Position numbers and translations under genes: made by a program. Source: JBDSKH01 sp035495435 (GTDB lineage Bacteria; Actinomycetota; Actinomycetes; Actinomycetales; Microbacteriaceae). From it: a DNA stretch of 20,322 nucleotides. Of the stretch, positions 1 to 6,452 are shown one piece after another (the first letter of the stretch is position 1; every line of letters begins with the position of its first letter). The stretch spans positions 1 to 20,322 of the forward strand of contig DATJFV010000042.1 of NCBI GenBank assembly GCA_035495435.1. Direction: 5' to 3'. The notes below the pieces were generated by a model. It did not search any database. It saw only the letters and a program-made list of their open reading frames with translations, and was not told the DNA's origin.

Positions 1-1
1 C

Positions 2-709
2 GAGCAGAACGTCGACGGCACGACCGTGCTGCTCGCGGCGATGCAGGACGCCGGGGTCGACCGGATGGTGTTCTCGTCGAGCGCGGCGGTGTACGGCACT
101 CCCGACGTGGACCTGGTCACCGAGAGCACCCCGAAAGCGCCCGAGTCGCCCTACGGCGAGTCGAAGCTCATCGGCGAGTGGCTGCTGCGCGACCAGGCGA
201 TCGCGGCGGGTCTGCGGCACACCAGCCTGCGCTACTTCAACGTCGTCGGGTCGGGCGACCCCGGCGTCTACGACACCAGCCCGCACAACCTCTTCCCGCT
301 CGTCTTTGACGCACTGCTGGCGGGCCGCGCCCCGAAGATCTTCGGCGACGACTACCCGACTCCCGACGGCACCGCGGTGCGCGACTACGTGCACGTGGCC
401 GACATCGCGAAGGCGCACGTCGAGGCGGCGAAGCGCCTCGACGCCGGGGATCCGCTCGAGCCCGCCTACAACCTGGGCAGCGGCGCCGGATCGTCGGTGC
501 GGCAGATCATGGATGCGATGGCGCGGGTCACCGGGATCGCCTTCGACCCCGAACTCGCGCCGCGCCGCGCCGGGGACCCGCCCCGCATCGTGGCGGGCGG
601 TGAGCTCGCCGCGCGCGACCTCGACTGGCGGATGCGGCACACGCTCGACGAGATGGTGGCCAGCGCGTGGGAGGCCGTTAAGGCGTCGAGGCCCTCCGCG
701 ACGTCATGA
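2..709 (+). CDS. galE: UDP-glucose 4-epimerase, 5'-truncated by window edge
   Basis: This is the C-terminal part (235 residues) of an extended short-chain dehydrogenase of the GalE type, which interconverts UDP-glucose and UDP-galactose using tightly bound NAD in the cytoplasm. The frame is open from the first bases, so the start and the N-terminal Rossmann glycine motif lie upstream of the window; roughly 90 residues are missing compared with the usual length of about 330. Visible signatures are the SSSAAVYG strand (visible residues 25-32), the catalytic YxxxK pair (Tyr51 and Lys55 of SPYGESK), the RYFNVVG substrate-loop motif, and the RDYVHVADIAKAH and YNLGSG motifs typical of GalE. The product probably feeds cell-wall or exopolysaccharide glycosylation. 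A related NDP-sugar epimerase is possible, but the motif set fits GalE best. The next gene begins 127 bp downstream with its own promoter. Confidence 0.93.
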   Translation, partial: EQNVDGTTVLLAAMQDAGVDRMVFSSSAAVYGTPDVDLVTESTPKAPESPYGESKLIGEWLLRDQAIAAGLRHTSLRYFNVVGSGDPGVYDTSPHNLFPLVFDALLAGRAPKIFGDDYPTPDGTAVRDYVHVADIAKAHVEAAKRLDAGDPLEPAYNLGSGAGSSVRQIMDAMARVTGIAFDPELAPRRAGDPPRIVAGGELAARDLDWRMRHTLDEMVASAWEAVKASRPSATS

Positions 710-744
710 CACGCCGGGCGAGCCTGAGAAAAACGGCCCACGAC

Positions 745-778
745 TTGACGTGAGGGTAATCACAACGGTGTAATTACC
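745..778 (+). promoter_or_regulatory. whiB promoter with overlapping 24-bp palindrome
   Basis: A TTGACG -35 hexamer (745-750) is followed after 18 bp by TGTAAT (769-774), a plausible sigma-70-like promoter for whiB. Laid over the spacer and -10 is an inverted repeat, GGTAAT (755-760) to ATTACC (773-778). The two 12-base halves match at 10 of 12 positions. Transcription would start near 781, giving a leader of about 55 bases. The promoter and symmetry are seen in the sequence; the role as an operator is inferred. Confidence 0.5.
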
Positions 779-836
779 TTCAACGATCGGCCGGGCCAGG
801 GGAGTCCGGGCCACGTTGAAGACGGTGAGGTGGCAC

Positions 837-1166
837 ATGACAGGCAACGGGTATCGCCCGTCCGTGCCCGAGGACTGGTTCGTCGATCCGGTCCGCCTGG
901 GGCTGCCCGGCATCCGGCCGAACGTCATCGATGACGACGACAATCCGCTGGCGTGGCAGTCCGACGCGCTGTGTGCGCAGACCGATCCCGAGGCGTTCTT
1001 CCCCGAGAAGGGCGGCTCGACCCGCGACGCCAAGAAGATCTGCACGTCGTGCGAGGTCAAGGCTCAGTGCCTCGATTACGCCCTCGCCAACGACGAGCGC
1101 TTCGGCATCTGGGGCGGTCTGTCCGAGCGCGAGCGGCGGCGGCTGCGGCGCGCCCGCACCGCCTGA
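837..1166 (+). CDS. whiB2: WhiB-family iron-sulfur transcriptional regulator (WhiB2/WhmD type)
   Basis: This 109-residue protein belongs to the Wbl family, found only in actinobacteria and their phages. Wbl proteins bind a [4Fe-4S] cluster and usually work with the primary sigma factor; WhiB2/WhmD members act in septation and cell division. The four cluster ligands are Cys46, Cys69, Cys72 and Cys78, spaced C-x22-C-x2-C-x5-C. The GIWGG turn (90-94) and a basic tail (ERERRRLRRAR) follow, as expected for the DNA-contacting end. The ATG at 837 is chosen because GGTGAGG (824-830) sits 6 bases upstream; a TTG at 816 and a GTG at 825 are in frame but poorly placed. The gene stands alone between its palindrome-bearing promoter and the start of the glycosyltransferase 104 bp downstream. 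Assignment to WhiB2 rather than another Wbl rests on overall sequence look and on synteny with DUF3499, ahcY and mtrAB. Confidence 0.93.
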   Translation: MTGNGYRPSVPEDWFVDPVRLGLPGIRPNVIDDDDNPLAWQSDALCAQTDPEAFFPEKGGSTRDAKKICTSCEVKAQCLDYALANDERFGIWGGLSERERRRLRRARTA

Positions 1167-1257
1167 GCGGTTTCTTCCGCGCGAGCCGCATTCCCGGCAA
1201 TTGCTGCAAAGCCCGCCAATCGCGTGTGTCCGGCGCCCGATAGCGCTGTACCCCGCC

Positions 1258-1263
1258 TAGCCT
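1258..1263 (+). promoter_or_regulatory. Putative leaderless -10 element of the glycosyltransferase gene
   Basis: TAGCCT fits the TAnnnT -10 pattern and ends 7 bases before the ATG at 1271, so transcription should start at or next to the start codon. No Shine-Dalgarno sequence is visible between them and no clear -35 hexamer lies about 17 bp upstream. Leaderless transcripts of this form are common in actinobacteria. Confidence 0.45.
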
Positions 1264-1270
1264 CGGAACG

Positions 1271-4087
1271 ATGCAGCCCCGGGTGACCGCGATCGTCGTC
1301 GTGCGCAACGGCGAGACCGGGCTGGAGCGCACCCTGGCGGCGGTCGCCCGCCAGACCCGGCGGCCCGACACGTTCGTGTTCGTCGATGCCGGCTCCACTG
1401 ATGCAAGCGCGGCGATTCTCGAGTCGGCGCGCGCCGTGCCGGTGATCAGCAGTTCTGCCCGCACGTTCGGCGGCGGTATCGCGCGTGCTGTCGATTCTCT
1501 GGGGCCCGAGTCGCCTGCTGACTGGCTGTGGCTGCTCGAGGCCGGCACGGTTCCCGAGCCCGCAGCGCTTCACCGCCTGCTCGCCGCCGTGGAGGTCGCG
1601 CCCTCGGTCGCGGTGGCCGGGCCGAAGCTCGTCGATCCCGTCGATCCGACGCTGCTGCTGTCGTACGGCGAGAGCATCTCGCGCAATGGCGAGACGGTGC
1701 ACCTCGTCGATGCCGAACTCGACCAGGCGCAGTACGACTCCGACGGCGACGTTCTGGGGGTCAGCGCGCAGGGCATGCTGGTGCGCCGCGCACTCTGGTC
1801 CGAGCTCGGGGGTTTCGATCCGGGGCTTCCGAGCACGGATGCGGGGCTCGATTTCTCGATCCGCACGCGCCTCGCGGGTGCGCGGGTGGTGCGCGTCCCC
1901 GACGCCCGGGTCGCGCGGGCCTCCCGTCCCGAAGACTTCGGGCGGCGCCGCCCTGCGCCCGACGGGCTGATGCACCGCCTGGCGCGATCGGCACAGCTGC
2001 ACCGACGGCTGGTGTACGCATCGGGTGGCGCGCTGATCTGGCACTGGCTGGGCCTGGTGCCGCTCGCCGTCCTCCGGTCGATCGGGCATCTGGTGGGCAA
2101 GCGGCCGGGCCTGATCGGTGCGGAGCTGGCCAGCGGTTTCGCCGCAGCGTTCGACGGCAGTGTCGGGCGTGCGCGTGCACGACTGCGTAAGACGCGCCGG
2201 ATCCCGTGGGCGGCGATCGCCCCTCTGCGCGTGCCCGCCGACGAGGTGCGTGAGCGCCGGGCGGCCGCGCGTGAACGGCGGGGTGGCCGGGCTGAGGAGC
2301 CGGAGCTGGTGCGCGCGTCGTTCCTGGGCGGCGGCGGCGCGTGGCTCGTGCTGTTCGCGGCGCTCGTCGGCGTCGCCGTGTTCTGGAGTCTGCTGCAGGC
2401 GCAGGTCGTGATCGGCGGTGCGCTGCTTCCGATCGGCGGCGACCTGGGGCGTCTGTGGGCTGAGCTGGTTCCCGGCCCGCGCGAGGGGGCGGTCGGGGTG
2501 TCTGGTCCCGCCGACCCCTTCACCGCGGTCGTGGCGGTGCTCGGCAGCCTCACCGCGTGGAGCCCCTCCTTCTCGCTGGTGCTGCTCTGGCTCACCGCGC
2601 TGCCGCTGGCTGCCCTGGGGGCGTGGTGGTGCGCGACGCGGCTCAGTGAGCGGCGCTGGCCGCCGCTCGTCGCGGCGCTGCTGTGGATGCTGGCGCCGCC
2701 GCTGCTGTCGGCCCTGACCGACGGTCGGCCGACGGGCGTTCTCGTGCATCTGGCGCTTCCCTTCCTGGTCCTGGCCGGGATCGAGGCGCGCCGGTCCTGG
2801 AGCGCCGCGGCGACCGCCTCGATCCTGTTCGCGGTGGTGGTGGCCTGCTCGCCGGTGCTCACTCCCGTGCTCGTCGTGCTGCTGGTGGCGTGGGCCGCGG
2901 CGAACCCGCGTGGCATCGTGCGGATCCTCGGGGTGGTGATCCCCGCCGCCGTGCTCGCCGCACCGCTGATCTTCCGGCAGCTTCGCGACGGCCGGCCGGT
3001 GGCCCTCCTCGCCGACCCCGGCCCTGCGGTGCCGGCCCCCGCTCCGTCGGGCTGGCTGCTGCTGCTCGGTCACCCCTCGCAGCCCGATGACCGCTGGGTC
3101 GGCATCGGGCAGGCGGTGGGGCTGCCGCTCGGGACGCTGGCTCCTGCGGTGCTGCTGGCTCCGATCGCGGTGCTGGCGCTCGTCGCCGTGTTCCTGCCGG
3201 GCGCTCGCCGCGCCATCCCCGCCCTCGCCGTGGCCCTCGGAGGCCTCGCCACCGCCGTCCTGGCCGTGCACCTCCCGCTCGCCGCCGCCGGTTCGGAGCA
3301 GGTGACCCCGTGGGCCGGTGCGGCCCTCAGCCTGTACTGGGCGGGCCTGGCGGGTGCCGCCGTGGTCGGGGTCGACGCGATCCACCCCGCCGGTGTCCTC
3401 AGTGGGCTGATCGCGGTCGTCGCTGCCGCGGTCGCCGTCGCCCCGATGATCGCGGCGCCGCTGCTGGGTACCGCAGCGGTGTCGGGCGCGGACTCGGCGC
3501 GGCTGCTTCCGGCCCTGGTGCAGGCGGAGGCCGACGCCGACCCGGGCATCGGCACGCTGGTGCTCACCGCGCAGCCGGACGGCTCGTTGCGGGCCGTCCT
3601 CGCCCGCGACGCGGGCACGACGCTGGACGAGACCTCGACGCTGGTGTCCACCCGTTCGAGCGTCAGCGATGCCGACGCGCAGCTGGCCGAGCTGGCCGGC
3701 AATCTGGCGTCGCGAAGCGGCTACGACCCCGAGCCGATGCTGCAGCAGCTGCACGTCGCCTTCGTCGTCGTTCCGGAACTCTCCGAGCCCGCCACCGGTC
3801 CGCAGTCGGCGGTGCGTCAGCGCACCACCGAGGCACTGGACGCGAATCCGGTGCTGACGCCCACCGGAAGCACGCCGCTGTGGCAGTACGAGCGTCTGAA
3901 GCCGGGTGGCTCCGCCGAGCCGGCGCCGTCGGCACTCGCGATCGCGGTGCCGGTGGTGCAGGGCGTGGTGTTCCTGATCGCGCTGCTGCTGGCGATCCCG
4001 ACGAGCCGGCGTCGGCGCGCGGTGCGCGAGTCGGGGCCGCTGGAGTCCGATCCGGCCGACACCTTCGCAGAGGACGACGATGGCTGA
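1271..4087 (+). CDS. Family 2 glycosyltransferase fused to a multispanning membrane domain
   Basis: The 938-residue protein starts with a GT-A fold of glycosyltransferase family 2 (about residues 4-230): TAIVVVRNGE first strand, FVFVDAGSTDAS nucleotide-binding loop (36-46), WLWLLEAGTVPEP where the DxD metal site is expected (85-97), and LGGFDPGLPSTDAGLDFS acceptor-side motif. From about residue 350 there is a long hydrophobic region with many predicted membrane segments, then a region without membrane segments rich in Ala, Asp and Val (about 740-870), a final membrane segment (about 895-915) and an acidic cytoplasmic tail. This architecture is known in actinobacteria next to whiB2 and DUF5719 genes; the polymer it makes is not known to me. 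The DxD is replaced by Glu-Ala-Gly, so activity is uncertain. The start is supported by the nearby -10 element. It overlaps the DUF5719 start by 8 bp, so the two are almost certainly one transcript. Confidence 0.85.
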   Translation: MQPRVTAIVVVRNGETGLERTLAAVARQTRRPDTFVFVDAGSTDASAAILESARAVPVISSSARTFGGGIARAVDSLGPESPADWLWLLEAGTVPEPAALHRLLAAVEVAPSVAVAGPKLVDPVDPTLLLSYGESISRNGETVHLVDAELDQAQYDSDGDVLGVSAQGMLVRRALWSELGGFDPGLPSTDAGLDFSIRTRLAGARVVRVPDARVARASRPEDFGRRRPAPDGLMHRLARSAQLHRRLVYASGGALIWHWLGLVPLAVLRSIGHLVGKRPGLIGAELASGFAAAFDGSVGRARARLRKTRRIPWAAIAPLRVPADEVRERRAAARERRGGRAEEPELVRASFLGGGGAWLVLFAALVGVAVFWSLLQAQVVIGGALLPIGGDLGRLWAELVPGPREGAVGVSGPADPFTAVVAVLGSLTAWSPSFSLVLLWLTALPLAALGAWWCATRLSERRWPPLVAALLWMLAPPLLSALTDGRPTGVLVHLALPFLVLAGIEARRSWSAAATASILFAVVVACSPVLTPVLVVLLVAWAAANPRGIVRILGVVIPAAVLAAPLIFRQLRDGRPVALLADPGPAVPAPAPSGWLLLLGHPSQPDDRWVGIGQAVGLPLGTLAPAVLLAPIAVLALVAVFLPGARRAIPALAVALGGLATAVLAVHLPLAAAGSEQVTPWAGAALSLYWAGLAGAAVVGVDAIHPAGVLSGLIAVVAAAVAVAPMIAAPLLGTAAVSGADSARLLPALVQAEADADPGIGTLVLTAQPDGSLRAVLARDAGTTLDETSTLVSTRSSVSDADAQLAELAGNLASRSGYDPEPMLQQLHVAFVVVPELSEPATGPQSAVRQRTTEALDANPVLTPTGSTPLWQYERLKPGGSAEPAPSALAIAVPVVQGVVFLIALLLAIPTSRRRRAVRESGPLESDPADTFAEDDDG

Positions 4088-5699
4088 GCCAACCGACGAC
4101 CTGGCTCTCGAGGGGATCGACCCCCCCGATGCGACCCACAGCGACCCGGAGGTGGCGGCGCGCGACGACGCGCAGCACGCCGAGGTGATGCGGGCCGCGG
4201 CGGCGTCGCGGGCCGGTGCCCGTCGCGCGGCGATCCTCGGGCTTCGGCTCGTGGCCGGTGTCGTTGCGGTGGGTGCGGCCGCGGCCACCGTCGCCGCCGT
4301 CGGGTTGATCCCGTTCCCGTCGATGGGGATCGAGCCGCCGTCGGCCACCGTGACGCCGGTTCCCGCCGATCAGGTGCGGGCGTGCGCCGGTGGCGCTCTG
4401 CGTCTCGGTGACGAGACCGGCGCCGACGCCGACACCCCGGTGCGTGTGGGGCAGCCGTCGCTGCGCAGCGATTCCGTGGGCGCGACGCTGCAGCGCAGCA
4501 GCACAGCGAAGTCGGATGCGGGGGATGGCGGCTCACCCGCGGCACCGCAGGTGCTGCGGATCGACCCGGCTGACGGCTCCGATTTGGCCGGGGCGCAGTC
4601 TCAGGCGGTGGCGGTGCGGGACTTCGTCGGTTTTTCCACGGCGGCGTGCGCCGAGCCGAGCGGATCGATCTGGCTGGTCGGCGGCGCGACGACGACGGGC
4701 CGCACCAGCATCCTGACCATCACCAACCCGACCGATGTCGCCGCGCAGGTGTCGCTGCAGATCTTCGGCGAGGACGGCTCGGTGGAGGCGCCGGGCATGT
4801 CGGGCATCGACGTCCCGCCGGGCACCCAGCGGGTGCTCTCGCTCGCCGGCTTCGCCCCGGGGGTGCTGTCGCCCGTGGTCCACGTCGAGGCGCGTGGGGG
4901 GCGTGTGGTGGCGTACCTGCAGCAGTCGATCGTGCGCGGTCTCGACGCGACCGGCCTGGACCTGATCGGCGCGAGCCCCGACCCCGCTGCCGATCAGATC
5001 GTTGCGGGGGTGCGCATCGTCGACTCGGTCGCCACGAACCGTGCGCTCGCCCTGGAGGACTGGGATGACGCGGCGCCCATCGTGCGCATCTTCAACCCCG
5101 GGACCGAGGTGACCGAGGTGACGGTCGGTGTCGTTCCGGTCGGGTCGGATGCGGAGGGCACCAGCTTCCCGGTCCAGGCGGAGCCGGGTGTGGTCACCGA
5201 GGTGCCGCTCGACGCCGGCATCGAGGTCGACACCGGTGTGGCGCTCGCCGACGGGGTGTACACGGTCACCATGACCGCCGACCGTCCGTTCCTGGGGGCG
5301 GTGCGCACGACCGCGGCGCAGGACATCGGCCCGATCGAGACGGATGCGCCCGTCGCCGCTCCGCCCACCGATTTCGCGTGGTACGCGGCCGCCCCGCAGC
5401 TCGCCGGTGACGCGCTCGCCGTCGTCGCGCCGGGGCCGGCGCCGCTATTGGCTGCGGTGAACCCCGGCACCTCCGATGTCACCGTGACCCTCGACGCCCA
5501 GGGCGGCGGTGAGGACCTCTCTCTCGTTGTCCCCGCGGGGGGCTCGGCCAGCATCCCGGTCGTCGCCGGCACGGCGTACCTGCTCACCGGGGCGACGGGG
5601 CTGCACGCGGCGATCAGCTACGCGGCGGACGACGCGATGGGAGGCTACCCGGTGGCCTCGGCGCGGCCGGTGTCGGGGCCGATCGTCGTGCGCCCCTGA
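4080..5699 (+). CDS. DUF5719 family membrane-anchored protein
   Basis: The 539-residue protein has an N-terminal cytoplasmic stretch rich in Asp, Glu and Ala, one membrane-spanning segment at about residues 51-77, and a large extracytoplasmic domain full of short beta-type repeats such as ILTITNPTDVAAQVSLQIFGEDG and VRIFNPGTEVTEVTVGVVPVG. The repeated N-P-(G/T)-(T/D) turns suggest tandem immunoglobulin-like beta modules. This matches my memory of DUF5719, which sits beside large family 2 glycosyltransferases in Microbacteriaceae; its function is unknown. The ATG at 4080 is preceded by AGAGGA (4069-4074) at 5-base spacing and overlaps the end of the glycosyltransferase gene by 8 bp, which points to translational coupling and a shared function, perhaps export or attachment of the glycan (inference). 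A hairpin at 5727-5743 follows the stop codon. Confidence 0.8.
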   Translation: MAEPTDDLALEGIDPPDATHSDPEVAARDDAQHAEVMRAAAASRAGARRAAILGLRLVAGVVAVGAAAATVAAVGLIPFPSMGIEPPSATVTPVPADQVRACAGGALRLGDETGADADTPVRVGQPSLRSDSVGATLQRSSTAKSDAGDGGSPAAPQVLRIDPADGSDLAGAQSQAVAVRDFVGFSTAACAEPSGSIWLVGGATTTGRTSILTITNPTDVAAQVSLQIFGEDGSVEAPGMSGIDVPPGTQRVLSLAGFAPGVLSPVVHVEARGGRVVAYLQQSIVRGLDATGLDLIGASPDPAADQIVAGVRIVDSVATNRALALEDWDDAAPIVRIFNPGTEVTEVTVGVVPVGSDAEGTSFPVQAEPGVVTEVPLDAGIEVDTGVALADGVYTVTMTADRPFLGAVRTTAAQDIGPIETDAPVAAPPTDFAWYAAAPQLAGDALAVVAPGPAPLLAAVNPGTSDVTVTLDAQGGGEDLSLVVPAGGSASIPVVAGTAYLLTGATGLHAAISYAADDAMGGYPVASARPVSGPIVVRP

Positions 5700-5726
5700 G
5701 CGACCCTGTCGCTGAGCGCCCAACCC

Positions 5727-5743
5727 CTGACCGGACCGGTCAG
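5727..5743. terminator. Perfect hairpin between convergent genes, candidate bidirectional terminator
   Basis: CTGACCG (5727-5733), loop GAC, CGGTCAG (5737-5743) form a perfect 7-bp stem. It lies in the 40-bp gap after the DUF5719 stop and includes the minus-strand gene's stop codon (5740-5742). There is no T-tract, as is usual for intrinsic terminators in high-GC actinobacteria, so function is inferred from position and symmetry. Confidence 0.5.
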
Positions 5744-6174
5744 AAGTGCCGGTAGCGTTCCGGTGCGATGTCCCACGGGTCTTTGCCGAGCAGTTCGGCG
5801 ACGGCGCGGAACACGCAGCTCTCGATGAACGAGCGCCGGTGCCATTCGTCGTCGCGGTGCAGGTGCGCCAACCGTTCGATCGGCAGCCGGTAGAGCACCA
5901 CGCGCCGTTCGGGCACGCTGACCCGCCAGCGATCGACCCCCAGCGCACCAGGCTCACCTGCCGGCGCCTGGGCGACCTCGAAGCGCACCCCGGCCATCTC
6001 ATCCGACCACAGTTCGCGCAGATATTCGACCGCGGAGGCGACGCAGGCGTCGAAGAATTCGGCGCGGGTGCGCAGCACGTCCAGGTGCGGCCCGGTGACG
6101 GGGGAGCGCATCCCGCGGCCGTGCCGGTCGCGGTAGCGGGACCGGGCCGTGGCACGGTGAGCGGATCGGGCCAT
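5740..6174 (-). CDS. Zincin-like metallopeptidase family protein lacking HExxH
   Basis: This 144-residue cytoplasmic protein has a basic N-terminus (MARSAHRATARSRYRDRHGRG) and then a small alpha/beta domain: RTRAEFFDACVASAVEYL (36-52), WRVSVPERRVVLYRLPIERLA (83-103) and a C-terminal helix before DPWDIAPERY. The order and motifs match the actinobacterial family encoded beside DUF3499 and whiB2 (Rv3259 in Mycobacterium tuberculosis, from memory), annotated as zincin-like metallopeptidase. The helix that should carry HExxH reads IESCVFRAVAELLG (117-130) and has no His, so peptidase activity is unlikely. The ATG at 6174 is chosen because TAGACT ends 7 bases upstream, which suggests a leaderless message. 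The gene is divergent from DUF3499 (50 bp between starts) and converges on DUF5719. A second in-frame ATG at 6111 would give a shorter protein. Confidence 0.8.
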   Translation of the reverse strand: MARSAHRATARSRYRDRHGRGMRSPVTGPHLDVLRTRAEFFDACVASAVEYLRELWSDEMAGVRFEVAQAPAGEPGALGVDRWRVSVPERRVVLYRLPIERLAHLHRDDEWHRRSFIESCVFRAVAELLGKDPWDIAPERYRHF

Positions 6175-6181
6175 GTCGGCA

Positions 6182-6187
6182 AGTCTA
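6182..6187 (-). promoter_or_regulatory. Putative leaderless -10 element of the zincin-like gene
   Basis: On the minus strand TAGACT (6187 to 6182) ends 7 bases before the ATG at 6174. No Shine-Dalgarno sequence lies between. It fits the TAnnnT pattern for a transcript that begins at or next to the start codon. Confidence 0.45.
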
Positions 6188-6212
6188 GGTCGGGGGTGCC
6201 GGGGGCCCGCAG

Positions 6213-6218
6213 TATCCT
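6213..6218 (+). promoter_or_regulatory. Putative leaderless -10 element of the DUF3499 gene
   Basis: TATCCT ends 6 bases before the GTG at 6225, with no Shine-Dalgarno sequence in between. With the opposing -10 at 6182-6187 it makes a back-to-back promoter pair inside 50 bp. Confidence 0.45.
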
Positions 6219-6224
6219 GACGCC

Positions 6225-6443
6225 GTGACGGTGCGGCTCTGCAGCAAGGTGGCCTGCGGGCAGGAGGCGACCTCGACCCTCACCTACGATTACGCGGATG
6301 CGATGGCCGTTCTGGGCCCGCTGAGTTACCGTCCCGAGCCGCACAGCTACGATCTCTGCCCTCGTCATGCCGAGCGCCTGTCGGCACCGCAGGGCTGGCA
6401 GGTTGTCCGTCACGTCGTGGTGGGGTCGCAGGAGGCGGTCTAA
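6225..6443 (+). CDS. DUF3499 family small protein, probable zinc-binding
   Basis: This 72-residue protein is a compact member of DUF3499, an actinobacterial family found with whiB2, ahcY and mtrAB (Rv3258c in M. tuberculosis, from memory). The function is unknown. Visible features are Cys6 and Cys11 (LCSKVAC), the TLTYDYADAMAVLGPL strand-turn, and CPRHA with Cys45 and His48. Three Cys and one His in a C-x4-C...C-x2-H arrangement suggest a zinc-ribbon-like fold (inference). The GTG at 6225 is the first start in frame after the -10 element at 6213-6218 and begins MTVRLCSK, as is typical of the family. Its TAA stop overlaps the ahcY -10 element, and ahcY starts 9 bp downstream, so read-through from this gene could also feed ahcY. 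Confidence 0.85.
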   Translation: MTVRLCSKVACGQEATSTLTYDYADAMAVLGPLSYRPEPHSYDLCPRHAERLSAPQGWQVVRHVVVGSQEAV

Positions 6444-6446
6444 CCT
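6441..6446 (+). promoter_or_regulatory. Putative leaderless -10 element of ahcY, sharing bases with the DUF3499 stop codon
   Basis: TAACCT begins with the TAA stop codon of DUF3499 and ends 6 bases before the ahcY ATG at 6453. No Shine-Dalgarno sequence lies in the gap. A dedicated start of transcription for ahcY here is inferred from the hexamer and spacing. Confidence 0.45.
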
Positions 6447-6452
6447 GGTGTC

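Noticed and set aside
755..778. BldD box in the whiB promoter palindrome
   Set aside because: The segment has inverted symmetry, but its half-sites do not line up with the BldD consensus I remember, so no regulator is named.
816..836. TTG and GTG starts upstream of the whiB ATG
   Set aside because: The ATG at 837 has GGTGAGG at 6-base spacing, and the extra residues are not typical of the family.
1076..4348. Open minus-strand frame of more than 1000 codons opposite the glycosyltransferase
   Set aside because: Its product is Arg/Gly/His/Gln-rich low-complexity sequence with no family motif, typical of the antisense of GC-rich codons. The plus strand holds a coherent glycosyltransferase.
6444..6452. 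SAH or SAM riboswitch ahead of ahcY
   Set aside because: Only 9 bp separate ahcY from the DUF3499 stop, so there is no room for an aptamer, and DUF3499 itself appears leaderless.
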